A stretch of DNA of 64,000 nt from Ruegeria sp. HKCCD4315 (GCF_013112245.1 NZ_WVRN01000002.1:310001-374000), one strand, 5' to 3'. Shown: positions 47,415 to 56,732, counted from the first letter of the stretch. Translations and numbers: made by a program. The notes: a model not told the origin generated them from the letters alone.

Positions 47415-48607
47415 CGCATGTCGTGACACTGAACGCTGGATCGTCTTCGATGAAATTTGGTCTGTTCGAGTTGACCAATGACGATCCGATTATGGTTTGC
47501 ACCGGAGCAGTTGAACGGATTGGCGAGGGCGATCCGCTGGTTAAGGCGAAATCTTCAGATGGTAGTGTTCTTGCAACCGGCACTGCCGGCGAAATCCATG
47601 ATCACGCTGCGGCCCTGGATTGGGTGCTGAATCTGCTGGCGCGTTCATTTCCAAACAGCGAGGTGACTGCATTTGGGCATCGTGTTGTCCACGGTGGGCC
47701 GAATATCGATGCGCCGCTGCCTCTTACCGAAGCTGCCATAGAAGCGCTGGACAAGCTGTCTCCGTTCGCACCCTTGCACCAACCGCACAATCTGGCCGGG
47801 GCGAAGGCGGCGATGGAACGTTTTCCTGATGCCGTTCAGATCGCCTGTTTCGACACAGCTTTTCACCGCAATCATCCTTGGGAGAATGACGTCTTTGCCC
47901 TACCGCGTGAGTACTACGACAAGGGCGTCCGTCGCTATGGCTTTCACGGGCTGAGCTATGAGTACATCTCGGATCATATGGCAAAGACAGCACCACTTTT
48001 GCATGAAGGGCGAGTGGTCGTTGCCCATCTGGGCAACGGTGCATCTATGTGTGCAATGATCGGGGGCCGATCTGTCGGTTCGACCATGGGGTTTTCGGCT
48101 TTGGATGGGCTGCCGATGGGCTCGCGTTGTGGCCAGCTTGATCCCGGTGTGGTGCTGTACCTGATGGATCAGGAAGGGTTAAGCGCCGACGAAATCTCCG
48201 ACCTTCTGTTCCGGAAATCGGGGTTGCTGGGCCTTTCGGGGCTATCGAATGATATGCGCACCTTGGAAAAGGCAGACACGCCCGAAAGCCGTCAAGCGAT
48301 CAGCTATTTCACATTCCGTATTCGGCGGGAACTTGGGGCCATGGCGGCCATTTTGGGCGGTATCGATGCCTTGGTGTTCACCGGAGGGATCGGAGAGAAC
48401 TCTCGCCTGGTACGTGACCGGGTGTGTTCCGGAATGGGGTGGCTGGGGATCGAGCTGAACCCGGATGCGAATGCGGATAACGACCTGATCATCTCAACCG
48501 ATCTGTCCCGGGTTGTAGTCATGGCGATCCCGACGAATGAAGAACTGATGATTGCCCGCGCTGCAGCGGACCTGTTGGCTCGCCGCCCGCATCTGAAAAC
48601 CGCTTAG
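47411..48607 (+). CDS. ackA: Acetate kinase
   Basis: A 398-residue ASKHA-fold kinase. Family motifs: LNAGSSSMKFGLFE at the N terminus, FGHRVVHGG, FHRNHPWENDVFALP, RYGFHGLSYEY, AHLGNGASMCA and FTGGIGENS. It converts acetyl phosphate and ADP to acetate and ATP, or acts on a related acyl phosphate. The start overlaps the stop of the MaoC-Pta gene (ATGA), so the two are co-translated. The operon ends here, tail to tail with the citryl-CoA lyase-like gene 7 bases away on the other strand, with no clear terminator in the small gap. Confidence 0.95.
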   Translation: MTHVVTLNAGSSSMKFGLFELTNDDPIMVCTGAVERIGEGDPLVKAKSSDGSVLATGTAGEIHDHAAALDWVLNLLARSFPNSEVTAFGHRVVHGGPNIDAPLPLTEAAIEALDKLSPFAPLHQPHNLAGAKAAMERFPDAVQIACFDTAFHRNHPWENDVFALPREYYDKGVRRYGFHGLSYEYISDHMAKTAPLLHEGRVVVAHLGNGASMCAMIGGRSVGSTMGFSALDGLPMGSRCGQLDPGVVLYLMDQEGLSADEISDLLFRKSGLLGLSGLSNDMRTLEKADTPESRQAISYFTFRIRRELGAMAAILGGIDALVFTGGIGENSRLVRDRVCSGMGWLGIELNPDANADNDLIISTDLSRVVVMAIPTNEELMIARAAADLLARRPHLKTA

Positions 48608-48614
48608 CGGCAGT

Positions 48615-49382
48615 TCATGTAGGCTTATAGGTCCAGCGATAGGCGGGTGGGGTCGGGCCCTTGTTCCGGCCTCCTTGCTGCATCTGTTCCCACGCATGGG
48701 CTAAAATTCCAACAGATCGGGACAGGCAGAACAGACCACGCGCCAGCGGGGGCGCAAAACCAAGTTCGGCGTAGATAACAGCGGTTGCGCCATCTATGTT
48801 CATCGGAACGGGCTTTCCTTTCCGTTTAGCCAATTCCACCTCGATCGCCTGTCCAATCCGCATGAACCGACCATCACACGCTTGGTCCTGTACCGCGTTT
48901 GACACCATTGCCATCAAACGCGGCGCGCGCGGATCCGTTGGGGTGTGAAACCGGTGGCCAAAACCCGGTAGTATTTTTCCTTCACTTTTTATCCAGTCGT
49001 CCAGAGCCTGCTCCAAACCACCAGGATGTTCCGCCACGAAGTGGTAGAGAGTAACGGCTTGCTCACCAGCGCCGCCGTGAATGTCGCCCAACATGTTTAC
49101 GGCACTTGCCATCGCGTTGTTGAGGGGCAGACCACAGGTCACGGCCATGCGGGCCGTGGCGATTGATGGGGCCTGTGGGCCGTGGTCTACTGCCGCGACC
49201 AACGCGGCCTCGAACAATCGGGCCTGCGCGTCCGAAGGACGATCCCCGCGCACCATGAACCAGATCATCTCCGAGAAACTGACGTTTCCGATCAGGTTCT
49301 GGATTGGTTCACCGCGCAGATCGATCCGGCCGGGCTCCATGTCGATGATGGATGTCGTCCACCAATCGGAAACATCGCTCAT
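48615..49382 (-). CDS. Citrate synthase-like protein, citryl-CoA lyase family
   Basis: A 255-residue short member of the citrate synthase fold. It lacks the large N-terminal part of citrate synthase but keeps the catalytic regions: a His in DIHGGAGEQA, a His in LPGFGHRFH with TDPRAPRLM, and the C-terminal MNIDGATAVIYAELGF with the conserved Asp. Proteins of this size include citryl-CoA lyase, which splits citryl-CoA to acetyl-CoA and oxaloacetate. It overlaps the upstream class III CoA-transferase gene by 4 bases, and both follow the TTT tricarboxylate transporter. A pathway of uptake, CoA activation and cleavage of citrate or a citrate analogue fits (inference). Confidence 0.8.
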   Translation of the reverse strand: MSDVSDWWTTSIIDMEPGRIDLRGEPIQNLIGNVSFSEMIWFMVRGDRPSDAQARLFEAALVAAVDHGPQAPSIATARMAVTCGLPLNNAMASAVNMLGDIHGGAGEQAVTLYHFVAEHPGGLEQALDDWIKSEGKILPGFGHRFHTPTDPRAPRLMAMVSNAVQDQACDGRFMRIGQAIEVELAKRKGKPVPMNIDGATAVIYAELGFAPPLARGLFCLSRSVGILAHAWEQMQQGGRNKGPTPPAYRWTYKPT

Positions 49383-50563
49383 ATGACCCCCTCCTTGTTC
49401 AACGCTTCAATTTCTGCGTTGGACAGTCCGATTTCAGACCAGATCGCATTGTTGTCAGCCCCCAGTTCAGGTGGCGCGCTTTGTGGCATGCGCCGCGTGC
49501 CGTCCACGACAACGGGACTTCCCGCAAGCTTCATATCTTCGCTTTGAACCCGCACAGAGCCAATCAGGCCACGCCCAGAAAGTTGTTCATCGGCAAGAGC
49601 TTCGGGAACGGTCAGAACCTGCCCGGTTGGTACGCCGATGGCATTAAGTTCTCGAACCCAGTCGGTTGCCGGTCTGGTTCGAAGAGTTTGCTCTAGCGCT
49701 TCACGTAAGGCATGACGGTTTTGTTTGCGGTCCTCGCGGGTTGCGTAGTCGGGGTTGTTTAGCAGATCGTCCCGCCCCAGATGTCTTGCAAGGGCCTGCC
49801 ACTGTTCATCTCGGTTTGCAGCGATGTTTATTGGGCTGTCGAGCGTCGCAAACGTACCCGATGGGGCAGACGTTGTGTTTTCATTTCCATGCGCTGCGGG
49901 TGTAACACCACCAACCAGAAAATTCGACACGACCCAACCCATAGTGGAAATAACAGCCTCGGACATCGCAATATCCAGAAAAGTTCCTCGCGGGTTCGCG
50001 TTCAGTGCAGCAGACACGGCAAAAGCGGCCGTCATCCCGCCGACCGTATCTGCCAAAGGGTAGCCAACGCGGTAGGGTGCAGTGTCTGGTTCCCCGGTGA
50101 TGGACATCACGCCACTGATGCCCTGAACGATCTGATCATAAGCCGGATCGTCCCGCCGCGGGCCATCCTGACCGAACCCGCTGATGGCGCAGTAAATCAG
50201 GTTTGGATTGACCTCACGCAATTCGTCGTAACCCAGACCAAGCCGATCCATCACACCGGGTCGGAAGTTTTCGACCAGAACATCGGCGGTTTGGACAAGG
50301 CGTTTCAGCAACGCCTTGCCTTTTTCCGATTTCATATCGAGCGTTACCGATTTCTTATCAGCATTTTGCGCCAGAAAGCTGATCCCCATGCCCGCTTTGT
50401 TTCTGTTGGGATCAGCGCCCAGAACGCGGGCAAGGTCGCCGCCACCGGGGCGTTCGACCTTGATCACTTCGGCACCCATCAGCGCCAGTTGATAGCAGCA
50501 ATACGGACCCGCAAGGACATTTGTCAGATCTAGAACCCGTATTCCTGCCAGAGGTTCAGTCAC
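49379..50563 (-). CDS. Class III (CaiB/BaiF) CoA-transferase
   Basis: A 394-residue family III CoA-transferase: LDLTNVLAGPYCCYQLALMGAEVIKVERPGG-type N terminus (LAGPYCCYQLALMGAEVIKV), VENFRPGVMDRLGLGYDEL, and the catalytic Asp region GPRRDDPAYDQIVQGISG. It moves CoA from a donor acyl-CoA to a carboxylic acid. GTG at 50563 is chosen because it gives the family N terminus and overlaps the tctA stop by 8 bases. Starts further upstream run into tctA. The gene order tctC-B-A, CoA-transferase, lyase suggests that the imported tricarboxylate is activated here (inference). Confidence 0.88.
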   Translation of the reverse strand: MTEPLAGIRVLDLTNVLAGPYCCYQLALMGAEVIKVERPGGGDLARVLGADPNRNKAGMGISFLAQNADKKSVTLDMKSEKGKALLKRLVQTADVLVENFRPGVMDRLGLGYDELREVNPNLIYCAISGFGQDGPRRDDPAYDQIVQGISGVMSITGEPDTAPYRVGYPLADTVGGMTAAFAVSAALNANPRGTFLDIAMSEAVISTMGWVVSNFLVGGVTPAAHGNENTTSAPSGTFATLDSPINIAANRDEQWQALARHLGRDDLLNNPDYATREDRKQNRHALREALEQTLRTRPATDWVRELNAIGVPTGQVLTVPEALADEQLSGRGLIGSVRVQSEDMKLAGSPVVVDGTRRMPQSAPPELGADNNAIWSEIGLSNAEIEALNKEGVI

Positions 50564-52067
50564 CTTCTGCAACCCCAGCCGCCCGCGCCCGTGCACGACG
50601 CGCGCGATAGCTGGGCAGAAGCACAAGCAGTGCTGCGATGACCAGCAAACCCAGAGTCATCGGGCGTTCCCAGATAAAGGCGATGCCATCATAGAGCTGC
50701 ATCGAGCGGGCAAAGTTGTCCTCCATCATCCCACCAAGGATGAAACCGATCAGCAGTGGAGCAAGCGGGTAATCAGCGAATTTCAACGCCGTGGCGCAAA
50801 CACCGAAGCCAACAAGTATCAAAAGCTCGGTTGCGTTGTTCTGCCCGATATAGGCCCCCATCAGCGTGAAGAACAAAATGAAAGGGATCAGGTAGTTGCG
50901 CGGAACCGAGAGAACCTTGGCGATGTAAGGGATCAGCGGCAGGTTCAGCACCAGCAGAACGAGGTTGCCGATGAACATCGACATGATCACGGCCCAGAAA
51001 ATCTGCGGCTCATCCAGCATCAGACGCGGGCCGGGCGTGACGTTCAAGGCGATCAAAGCGCCAAGCAGGATCGCCGTCGTGCCAGAGCCGGGAATGCCCA
51101 GCGTCAGTAGGGGCACGAATGAACCGGTACACGCGGCGTTGTTCGCTGTTTCGGGTGCGGCCAGACCTTTGATTGATCCTTTTCCGAATTCTTCCTGTTC
51201 CTCTTTCGGGGCGATGTTGCGCTCGACCGCATAACCCAGAAAGCTGGCAATAGTAGCGCCTGCACCTGGCAGAACGCCGATGAAGAACCCTTGAACAGAT
51301 TGACGGCCGACCACAGGCGCGATGGCTTTCGCTTCGGCCTTGGTGATCCGCAGGTCCTTGATTTCACCATCGTCGCCTTTCAGGTCCTTTGGTTTGAGGA
51401 CCAGAAAAAGTGCTTCGGGCAAAGCGAACATGGCCATAGCAAGCGTGATGAAGCCAAAGCCTGATTGCAAATCCATAATGCCCATGGTGAAACGCGGCAG
51501 GTTGAACAGCGCACCTTCGCCGACAGTGGCCATGATCAGGCCCAAAACCGTCATGATGACAGCTTTCGCCACCTGACCTGTGCCCGCAAAGGCGGCAATG
51601 GCTGACAAGCCAACCACCATCAAGGCAAAATACTCTGCCGAGTGAAAGAGCAAGGCCACGGATGACAGGGCAGGGGCAAAGACCATCAAAAGGACCGCGC
51701 CCAAAGTGCCGCCCGCGAAACTTGCGATGGCCGCGATGGTCAGGGCTTTTCCTGCTTTGCCTTGTCGGGCCATTGGATAGCCGTCAAAGCTGGAGGCCAC
51801 CGTACCCGCGACCCCCGGCGCGTTAAGCAGGATTGAAGAAGTCGAGCCGCCAAAGATGGCGCCATAATAAACCCCGGCCAACAGGATCAGCGCGGCTGAA
51901 GGGTCACCCATGGAAATTGCAACCGGGATCATGATGGCGATGATTGACATCGGGCCCAGGCCCGGCAGCATTCCGATGAATGTACCGATCAGACATCCTG
52001 CGATGACCATCAGCAGGTTCTGAATTGAGAATGCCGTTTGCAGGCCGATCAGAAGTCCTTCAAGCAT
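50556..52067 (-). CDS. tctA: Tripartite tricarboxylate transporter large permease TctA
   Basis: A 503-residue membrane protein with about 12 helices and the TctA motifs GMLPGLGPMSIIAIMIP, YYGAIFGGSTSSILLNAPG and a second GVLPGAGATIASFLGYA half. It forms the channel of the three-component TTT system and is driven by an ion gradient. ATG 52067 starts 1 base after the tctB stop and gives the normal N terminus MLEGLLIGLQTAFS. An ATG at 52142 lies inside tctB. The gene is third in the order tctC-tctB-tctA and is followed, with overlap, by the CoA-transferase. Confidence 0.94.
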   Translation of the reverse strand: MLEGLLIGLQTAFSIQNLLMVIAGCLIGTFIGMLPGLGPMSIIAIMIPVAISMGDPSAALILLAGVYYGAIFGGSTSSILLNAPGVAGTVASSFDGYPMARQGKAGKALTIAAIASFAGGTLGAVLLMVFAPALSSVALLFHSAEYFALMVVGLSAIAAFAGTGQVAKAVIMTVLGLIMATVGEGALFNLPRFTMGIMDLQSGFGFITLAMAMFALPEALFLVLKPKDLKGDDGEIKDLRITKAEAKAIAPVVGRQSVQGFFIGVLPGAGATIASFLGYAVERNIAPKEEQEEFGKGSIKGLAAPETANNAACTGSFVPLLTLGIPGSGTTAILLGALIALNVTPGPRLMLDEPQIFWAVIMSMFIGNLVLLVLNLPLIPYIAKVLSVPRNYLIPFILFFTLMGAYIGQNNATELLILVGFGVCATALKFADYPLAPLLIGFILGGMMEDNFARSMQLYDGIAFIWERPMTLGLLVIAALLVLLPSYRARRARARAAGVAEGD

Positions 52068-52068
52068 G

Positions 52069-52551
52069 TCAGCCTCCGAAAATGCCCGGCAGGGGGCGCA
52101 TGTAGATGCCAAGAACTTCCTGCACCAGATACCAGACGGCACCTGTCGCGATGAAAGCGACAGGAAGCATGATGTGCCACTTACGTTCGCCCAGAATGAA
52201 CGATCCCAGGATCAGGAAAGCCGAGGTCGAGATCAGAAACCCAACAGGGCGCAAACAAAGCGCGTAGATCACCATCAGAGCGAGGAGCATGAGCGCTTGA
52301 TCAAGGTGGTACTCACCCAACCTTCTGTAGTCGATATCAGCCTCTTTGGGCTCGGCCTTTTCAAAACCCAGCAGAATGATCGTGGTGGTGATGATACCCA
52401 GAACCGACAGCACTTTTGGGAAGGTGCTGGGCCAGATGGGGTTTCTCTGCATGAAAGGGGGCAGGCTGCTATCCATCGTGAACCAGGCAGCGTAGCCATA
52501 TGTTAAACACACACCCAGAAGAATGAGCGCGATCCAGCGGTCCAGCGCCAT
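52069..52551 (-). CDS. tctB: Tripartite tricarboxylate transporter small permease TctB
   Basis: A 160-residue membrane protein with four predicted helices (about 7-27, 41-60, 83-105 and 115-140) and the TctB framework. It is the poorly conserved small membrane partner of TctA. It lies between tctC (66 bases upstream) and tctA (1 base downstream), the standard TTT order. The N terminus MALDRWIALILLGVCLTYGY follows an AGGGGG SD on the minus strand. Confidence 0.9.
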   Translation of the reverse strand: MALDRWIALILLGVCLTYGYAAWFTMDSSLPPFMQRNPIWPSTFPKVLSVLGIITTTIILLGFEKAEPKEADIDYRRLGEYHLDQALMLLALMVIYALCLRPVGFLISTSAFLILGSFILGERKWHIMLPVAFIATGAVWYLVQEVLGIYMRPLPGIFGG

Positions 52552-52617
52552 AAGGCCCCCTCCCTTTTTTTGTCTTTGGGAATGGCAGAGCGGCGGCCCG
52601 CTCTGCCAATTGTGGTA

Positions 52618-53601
52618 TCAGAGGAAGCCCAGCTTTTTCATCAGATCGCCGATCTGCTGTTCCTGCTGCTCCAGGAATGACTGGAAGTCGTCGCCCGAGT
52701 TGTGGATATTCACCCAACCGTTACGTGCGCGAACTTCTTCCCATTCCGGGGTGTCATACATCTTGGCAATCGCGGCCTGATAGGCGGCCAGCTTATCTTC
52801 GGGCAGTCCGGGGGCTGCAAAGAAGCCACGCCAGTTCACAAAGGTGGTGTCGATGCCTTGTTCCTTCATGGTCATCGCATCCGGAGCGGCATCAACGCGC
52901 TCTTCCGACGTCACGCCGATGATTTTGACCTCGCCTGCGTTCGCCAGATCAACGGCTTCTGAGAAACCAGTGGACAGCGCCGCGATCTCGCCCGAAAGCA
53001 GGGCTGCCATGGCTTTGCCGCCCGCGTCATACGGGATGTATTTCACCCCGAGTGCATCCTTACCCGCGGCTTCCATCACCATCGCGGCCACCAAGTGGTC
53101 CATACCGCCAGGCACCGAACCACCACCGATCGCAGTCCCACCCGGATCGGCGTCAAAGGCGGCAAGCAGATCATCCATCGAGTTGATGGGGCTGTCTTTG
53201 CCCACAACGATTGCGGCATAGTCACCGATGGTGCCCGAGACCAGAGTCAGGTCGCGGAAGTTATGCGGGAACACGCCGGTCAGTGAACGGATCACGATCG
53301 GTGTTGAGTTCACCATCAGCGTTCCATGGTTGCTGTCGGCGTTTTCAATCAGATAGCCGATGGCTTTGCCGCCACCACCACCTGACATGTTTTCGTAAGA
53401 TGCCGTACCCACCAAACCTGCATTTGTCAGGGCCTCGCCCGTACCACGTGCGGTACCATCCCAGCCGCCGCCAGCACCACCGGGAATCAGAAAGTGGATG
53501 CTGTCCACAACCTGATGGCCGTCAGCTAACGCCGGCCCAGTCAGGCCAATTGCGGCCACAGCTGCAATCAGGGCGCGGCGGCCCAGTGTGAATGTCGTCA
53601 T
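52618..53601 (-). CDS. tctC: Periplasmic tricarboxylate-binding protein TctC
   Basis: A 327-residue periplasmic protein with a Sec signal peptide (cleavage near ALADG) and the TctC/Bug fold: IHFLIPGGAGGGWDGTARG at the N terminus, ENMSGGGGGKAIGYLIENAD, and the FIGVTSEERVDAAPD-like KIIGVTSEERVDAAPD segment. It is the solute receptor of the TTT system for citrate, tricarballylate or a similar acid. It is the first gene of the operon and diverges from tctD, with perfect 11-bp repeats in the shared promoter region. The tcuAB genes about 8 kb away make tricarballylate one plausible ligand. Confidence 0.93.
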   Translation of the reverse strand: MTTFTLGRRALIAAVAAIGLTGPALADGHQVVDSIHFLIPGGAGGGWDGTARGTGEALTNAGLVGTASYENMSGGGGGKAIGYLIENADSNHGTLMVNSTPIVIRSLTGVFPHNFRDLTLVSGTIGDYAAIVVGKDSPINSMDDLLAAFDADPGGTAIGGGSVPGGMDHLVAAMVMEAAGKDALGVKYIPYDAGGKAMAALLSGEIAALSTGFSEAVDLANAGEVKIIGVTSEERVDAAPDAMTMKEQGIDTTFVNWRGFFAAPGLPEDKLAAYQAAIAKMYDTPEWEEVRARNGWVNIHNSGDDFQSFLEQQEQQIGDLMKKLGFL

Positions 53602-53659
53602 GATGTCCTCCCATTTGACAACCGGCCGCGTCGCGGCTCAGATTGGATGGAACAAAATC

Positions 53660-53681
53660 ACATCAACCTGACATCAACCTG
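53660..53681 (+). promoter_or_regulatory. Tandem 11-bp repeat in the tctC/tctD promoter region
   Basis: ACATCAACCTG occurs twice in perfect head-to-tail register (53660-53670 and 53671-53681) and is followed by TCACGCCTG, a partial third copy. It lies 29 bp before tctD and 59 bp before tctC. Tandem direct repeats near one helical turn are typical sites for OmpR-family regulators such as TctD. Confidence 0.65.
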
Positions 53682-53709
53682 TCACGCCTGAAAATAGTAC
53701 CAAGGCCTC

Positions 53710-54378
53710 ATGAAATTCTTGCTTGTTGAAGACAACCCAGACCTTGCTAACGCGATCTGTTCTCGGATGAGGTTGGACGGACATGTTGTTGATCATGCGG
53801 CAAATTTGGATGATGCGACGGGTTTTGTAGAAACCCAGGACTATGACCTGATCCTGCTGGACATCATGCTGCCAGACGGGGATGGGCGTGACTTTCTGAA
53901 ACGACACCGCGCGGGCAATCGGGACACCCCTGTCATTGTTCTGACGGCCCGCAGTCAGGTATCGGATCGAATCGGATCGCTGGATCTGGGGGCGGATGAC
54001 TATGTGACAAAGCCCTTCGACCATGCCGAACTTGAAGCCCGCTGCCGGGCCGTATTGCGGCGAAAATCTGGGAACGCAAGAACACGGATCGAAGTGGGGG
54101 GCATCGTGTTCGATCCGCTGGCAGGCCACCTGACTGTCGGCGACCAGACGGTTTCTCTGCGCAACCGTGAACTGCGGCTGCTGGAGTTGTTCATCAATGC
54201 GCCGGGTCAGGTATTTTCCAAGCAAAAACTGACAGATCGACTGTTTTCTTATGACGACATGGTGTCGGACAACGCGATCGAGGTTTACGTGGCCCGTCTA
54301 CGCAAACATCTTGAGCCATCTGAACTGAAGATCACGACACTTCGCGGTCTGGGGTACAGGTTGGATCATGCCACTTGA
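53710..54378 (+). CDS. tctD: TctD-like OmpR-family response regulator
   Basis: A 222-residue regulator: receiver with MKFLLVEDNPDLANAI, Asp in LILLDIMLPDGDGR and Lys in DYVTKPFDHAE, and a winged-helix DNA-binding domain ending VEVYVARLRKHLE-like (IEVYVARLRKHLEP). With the kinase downstream it forms the TctDE-type pair that induces the TTT transporter when tricarboxylates are present. It diverges from tctC and overlaps the kinase gene by 11 bases. The repeat at 53660-53681 is the likely binding site. Confidence 0.9.
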   Translation: MKFLLVEDNPDLANAICSRMRLDGHVVDHAANLDDATGFVETQDYDLILLDIMLPDGDGRDFLKRHRAGNRDTPVIVLTARSQVSDRIGSLDLGADDYVTKPFDHAELEARCRAVLRRKSGNARTRIEVGGIVFDPLAGHLTVGDQTVSLRNRELRLLELFINAPGQVFSKQKLTDRLFSYDDMVSDNAIEVYVARLRKHLEPSELKITTLRGLGYRLDHAT

Positions 54379-55735
54379 GTCAAATGTCTCAGGATCACTG
54401 CGGAACAGATTGGTTCTGACACTCATCGGGGGTGCTGCTCTTCTTGCGTTTTTGCTGTTTGTTGCTGTCCGCAACTATGCGGCCCAGGTCGCGCAACAAG
54501 GGCAGGACAATATTCTGGGTGCTTCGGTGACCTCTATTCTGGATACGGCGGCCCTGCGTGAAGGCGAGCTTGAGGTTGATATTCCATACGGCGCTTTTGC
54601 AATGCTCAGCACGCCGGCGGACGATCGAGTTTTTTATGCAATATTTCAAGACGGTGAATTCCTTTCTGGATACGAAGACCTGTCACCGTTGACAGGGCAG
54701 CGTGAAAGCCGATGGCAGTTTCAATCCAGTACAATTCGCGGTGAAACCATCCGCCAGGTCAGCGCTAGCCGCACTTTAGTTGGGTTAGAAAATCAGACTG
54801 TAATCGAAATCGTACTGGGGCAAACGCAGGATGCACTGGCAGAAACTCTGGACCAGATCTCTCGCAATGCGGCGGTCCTTGGGATTGGGTTTTTCGCTCT
54901 TGCGGCCGCCTTGTCCTTTTGGGCCACGTCTTCGACCATTGGTCAGTTGAACAGGTTGACGACCTCTGTCACCCGCCGGGGGCCGCAGGACCTTAGCCCC
55001 TTCAGGAAACCGGTGCCTCGGGAAATGGCGCCATTGGTGGCTTCACTGAACTCTTTGATGGGTCGGCTTGATCAATCCCTTAGCCAATCCGAAGACTTCA
55101 TCGCCGAGGCGGCCCATCGCGTGCGGACCCCGTTGGCTACGGTCAGGTCTTATGCTGATGCGACGTTACAAAGGGTGGAAAAAGAAGAGAACCGCGAGGC
55201 TTTGCGCTCGATGGTGCGCGCCATTGACGAAAGCTCTCGGGCCGCGGGGCAGTTGCTGGATCACGCGATGATCACATTTCGCGCCGATCATCTGGAACGG
55301 GAAGAAATCGACCTCGTCGCCCTGATCAACGATTTGGTGCAACGTTTGACACCAATCGCCGAAATGAAGGACCTGACGCTGTCCTTGGACGGCGATCCTC
55401 AGGTTTTGTACTCGGGTGATCCCATCCTCATTCAGAACGCCGCGCGAAACATGATCGACAATGCCCTGAAATACGCACCGCCTGACAGTGCAGTCCGCAT
55501 CGAAGTTTCGTCAGTCCCGCACATTCAGATATGTGTCAAAGACCGTGGACCCGGATTCCCGCCAAACGAAATCGATACGCTGACGCGCCGGTTCGAGCGC
55601 GGCAAAAACGCAAGCGGCACCATTGGGTCCGGCTTGGGCCTGACCATCGTGCAGGATGTTGCAACGGCACATGGCGGCACGCTTGAACTGGCCAATCGGC
55701 AAGGGGGCGGCGCATGCGTTACATTATCGCTTTGA
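54368..55735 (+). CDS. tctE: TctE-like sensor histidine kinase
   Basis: A 455-residue membrane kinase: TM1 (about 14-34), periplasmic domain (about 35-165), TM2 (about 168-190), a HAMP-like linker, HisKA with AEAAHRVRTPLATVRSYAD, and HATPase with NAARNMIDNALKYAP and GTIGSGLGLTIVQDVA. The phospho-acceptor is the His of AAHRVRTPL. In most kinases that motif is SHELRTPL, but AHxLRTPL/AHRVRTPL is typical of TctE relatives. It overlaps tctD by 11 bases and the following binding-protein gene by 22 bases, so all three are coupled. Confidence 0.9.
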   Translation: MPLESNVSGSLRNRLVLTLIGGAALLAFLLFVAVRNYAAQVAQQGQDNILGASVTSILDTAALREGELEVDIPYGAFAMLSTPADDRVFYAIFQDGEFLSGYEDLSPLTGQRESRWQFQSSTIRGETIRQVSASRTLVGLENQTVIEIVLGQTQDALAETLDQISRNAAVLGIGFFALAAALSFWATSSTIGQLNRLTTSVTRRGPQDLSPFRKPVPREMAPLVASLNSLMGRLDQSLSQSEDFIAEAAHRVRTPLATVRSYADATLQRVEKEENREALRSMVRAIDESSRAAGQLLDHAMITFRADHLEREEIDLVALINDLVQRLTPIAEMKDLTLSLDGDPQVLYSGDPILIQNAARNMIDNALKYAPPDSAVRIEVSSVPHIQICVKDRGPGFPPNEIDTLTRRFERGKNASGTIGSGLGLTIVQDVATAHGGTLELANRQGGGACVTLSL

Positions 55736-56721
55736 TTTTGTGCGTCTTGCCAACGGTTGCGTTGGCTCAAGCTTGGGAGGACCGACAGGTTTTCAATGCA
55801 GAAGAGGGTCAAACACCTCTGCGCGTGATCTCGAGCACGGATACCTTTCTGTTCGAGCCGTTGATTGCCGCGTTTGTCGCGGACAACCCCAGTATCTCGG
55901 TCGATTACATGGTGACAGGTACAGCTGATATTGACCGAATTGTCCGAGCGGCCCCTGATGAATTTGATATCGTTATTTCCAGTGCAATGGACTTGCAGCT
56001 GAAACTGGCAAATGACGGATTTGGCCGGGCCATTGAAGGCATTCAGTTGCCGGCATGGGCGCAATGGCACCAAAGCCTGTTTGCCTTTACGTTCGAACCC
56101 GCAACAATCGTGATCAATCGGGCCGCTTTCGAAGATGGCCCTTTACCCGAGACCCGCCAGCAGCTTATCGAAATCTTGCGTGCCCGACCGGAAGATTTCT
56201 TTGGGCGGGTAGGGACCTATGACATCCGGCAATCCGGTCTGGGCTATTTGTTCGCCACGCAGGATGCGCGCGCGTCAGAAACCTACTGGCGTCTGATGGA
56301 GGTTATGGGCGGGCTGGATGTTCGCCTGTATTGCTGTTCTGCCGACATGATTGATGACCTTGTCAGCGGAGAGATTGCCGTAGCCTATAACGTACTGGGC
56401 AGCTACGTCTCTGCCAGAGCGGGCGGTAAGGATGTTCTTGAGATCATCCAACCGTCAGATTTTCAAACCATCATGATGCGTACGGCATTGGTTTTGGAAA
56501 GCACTCCAGAGATCGAAGCCGCTTCATCATTTGTGCGCCACCTTGTTGAAAACCAGTCTGGCCGAGGTACCGGCGCTTCTTCACTACCGCCTTTGGCGCC
56601 CTATGACACTGAGACCGAGCGTGAAGCAATCGGCTTGGACCCCGCGCTGCTAACGTTTCTGGACAGGTTGAAGCGTCGCAGATTCCTAGCGGAGTGGGAA
56701 AGCGCAGTGATCCAGAATTAG
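55714..56721 (+). CDS. Periplasmic ABC-type substrate-binding protein encoded with TctDE
   Basis: A 335-residue exported protein with a signal peptide to about residue 18 (LPTVALAQ). It has a type 2 periplasmic-binding fold resembling iron(III)/putrescine-class receptors: LRVISSTDTFLFEPLIAAFVADNPSISVDYMVTG-style N terminus and a VAYNVLGSYV segment. There is no ABC permease or ATPase nearby. It overlaps the kinase gene by 22 bases, so it is probably an accessory sensor that presents ligand to TctE rather than a transporter part. Similar kinase plus binding-protein trios occur in other proteobacteria. The ligand is unknown. Confidence 0.82.
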   Translation: MRYIIALILCVLPTVALAQAWEDRQVFNAEEGQTPLRVISSTDTFLFEPLIAAFVADNPSISVDYMVTGTADIDRIVRAAPDEFDIVISSAMDLQLKLANDGFGRAIEGIQLPAWAQWHQSLFAFTFEPATIVINRAAFEDGPLPETRQQLIEILRARPEDFFGRVGTYDIRQSGLGYLFATQDARASETYWRLMEVMGGLDVRLYCCSADMIDDLVSGEIAVAYNVLGSYVSARAGGKDVLEIIQPSDFQTIMMRTALVLESTPEIEAASSFVRHLVENQSGRGTGASSLPPLAPYDTETEREAIGLDPALLTFLDRLKRRRFLAEWESAVIQN

Positions 56722-56732
56722 CAAGGCTTTCC

